Below, one piece after another: positions 17,107 to 17,472 of a stretch of 17,472 nucleotides of DNA. The position numbers were made by a program, and so were the translations under genes. The notes below the pieces were generated by a model. The model saw only the letters and a list, made by a program, of their open reading frames with translations. It had not been told where the DNA came from and searched no databases. The number at the start of each line of letters is the position of its first letter. The stretch's first letter is position 1. Origin of the DNA: Sphingomonadales bacterium (GTDB lineage Bacteria; Pseudomonadota; Alphaproteobacteria; Sphingomonadales; Sphingomonadaceae); NCBI GenBank assembly GCA_027489295.1, contig JAIYAA010000295.1, positions 1 through 17,472 of the forward strand, given 5' to 3'.

Positions 17107-17140
17107 ACGCCGGCCGGAAGCGGGGGCTTCCAGCCGGCGT
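17107..17140 (-). terminator. Terminator of gcvPB
   Basis: The arms ACGCCGGC and GCCGGCGT (8 bp), one mismatch, the inner arms GGAAGC and GCTTCC (6 bp) and a GGGG loop make a strong hairpin. It begins 35 bases after the gcvPB stop. On the minus strand it is followed by a short T-containing stretch (CTTGCGTTT), as in intrinsic terminators. Confidence 0.7.
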
Positions 17141-17174
17141 GTGCGACCCTCTCGGGGGGTAACGGGTCGGGCGT

Positions 17175-17472
17175 TTACTCGGCCGCTTCGGCCGGCGCCG
17201 CATCCTTGTAGGCCAGCACCGGCTTGCGCGCGGCGAGCGTTTCGTCGAGGCGGCGGCGCGGGGCGAAGTGCGGTGCGCTCTTCAGCGCCGCCTCGCCCTG
17301 CTTGGCCTTGGTAGCGACATTGCGGAACGCGCCGATGAATTGGTCGAGCGCCGCCTTGCTCTCGGTCTCGGTCGGCTCGACCAGCATCGCGCCGTGGACG
17401 ACCAGCGGGAAATACACCGTCATCGGGTGATAGCCCGCGTCTCTCATCGCCTTGGCGAAGTCGAGCGAGGTA
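17175..17472 (-). CDS. gcvPB: Glycine dehydrogenase (decarboxylating) subunit 2, C-terminal end, partial
   Basis: This is the C-terminal 99 residues of the P-protein beta subunit of the glycine cleavage system, a PLP enzyme that decarboxylates glycine. The visible part reads TSLDFAKAMRDAGYHPMTVYF across the window edge, then PLVVHGAMLVEPTETESKAALDQF. These segments are characteristic of GcvPB C-termini. The tail is Ala/Pro/Glu-rich and ends with TAA at 17175-17177. The gene continues beyond the right edge; split P-protein subunits are usual in sphingomonads, as far as I recall. It is unrelated to the polysaccharide locus and marks the flanking chromosome. Confidence 0.9.
   Translation of the reverse strand, partial: TSLDFAKAMRDAGYHPMTVYFPLVVHGAMLVEPTETESKAALDQFIGAFRNVATKAKQGEAALKSAPHFAPRRRLDETLAARKPVLAYKDAAPAEAAE

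Overview
The window reads as part of a sphingan (gellan/welan/diutan-type) exopolysaccharide locus from a GC-rich alphaproteobacterium, most probably a Sphingomonas. The evidence is the gene order (gelD tail)-gelC-gelE-gelM-gelN, convergent atrB-atrD, then gelB-rmlA-rmlC-rmlB-rmlD. This matches the order I recall for the published gel/sps/dps clusters. Close recall of the GelB/SpsB protein also supports it. Gene symbols follow the gellan nomenclature. No database search was possible.

Region 1 (1-3691, + strand) is a tightly packed operon segment. It holds the last codons of an outer-membrane exporter (gelD-like) and the inner-membrane chain-length/co-polymerase protein GelC. GelE follows as a detached, BY-kinase-like cytoplasmic ATPase domain. 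The last two genes are an exosortase-family membrane protein (GelM) and its EpsI-type partner (GelN). Genes overlap or nearly abut. A strong hairpin separates this operon from the opposing atr genes.

Region 2 (3753-7330, - strand) is a two-gene type I secretion unit: atrD (HlyB-like ABC exporter with an inactive C39-like domain) followed by atrB (HlyD-like membrane fusion protein), with a 4-bp overlap. No TolC-like protein or secreted substrate lies in the window.

Region 3 (7331-12911, + strand) starts with a comparatively AT-rich intergenic region of about 0.6 kb that must hold the divergent promoters. Next is gelB, the priming glucose-1-phosphate transferase that loads the undecaprenyl carrier, and then the complete dTDP-L-rhamnose pathway rmlA-C-B-D. 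Together these supply the lipid-linked first sugar and the activated rhamnose for the repeat unit. Its assembly and export then depend on GelC/GelE/GelD and on gene products outside the window.

Region 4 (12933-17472) looks like ordinary chromosome flanking the cluster. It contains a putative rhamnosyltransferase-family protein (-), an EamA/DMT permease (+), a DUF938 methyltransferase and a CcdC/DUF1453 membrane protein in one - strand pair, a 5'-truncated FAD monooxygenase remnant (-), and the 3' end of gcvPB (-) followed by its terminator.

I did not find a clearly new system. The points most worth a second look are the missing Walker A lysine in GelE, the exosortase/EpsI pair without a visible substrate, the embedded type I exporter without a visible cargo, the tandem 8-bp repeat before rmlA, and the truncated monooxygenase against the gcvPB terminator.
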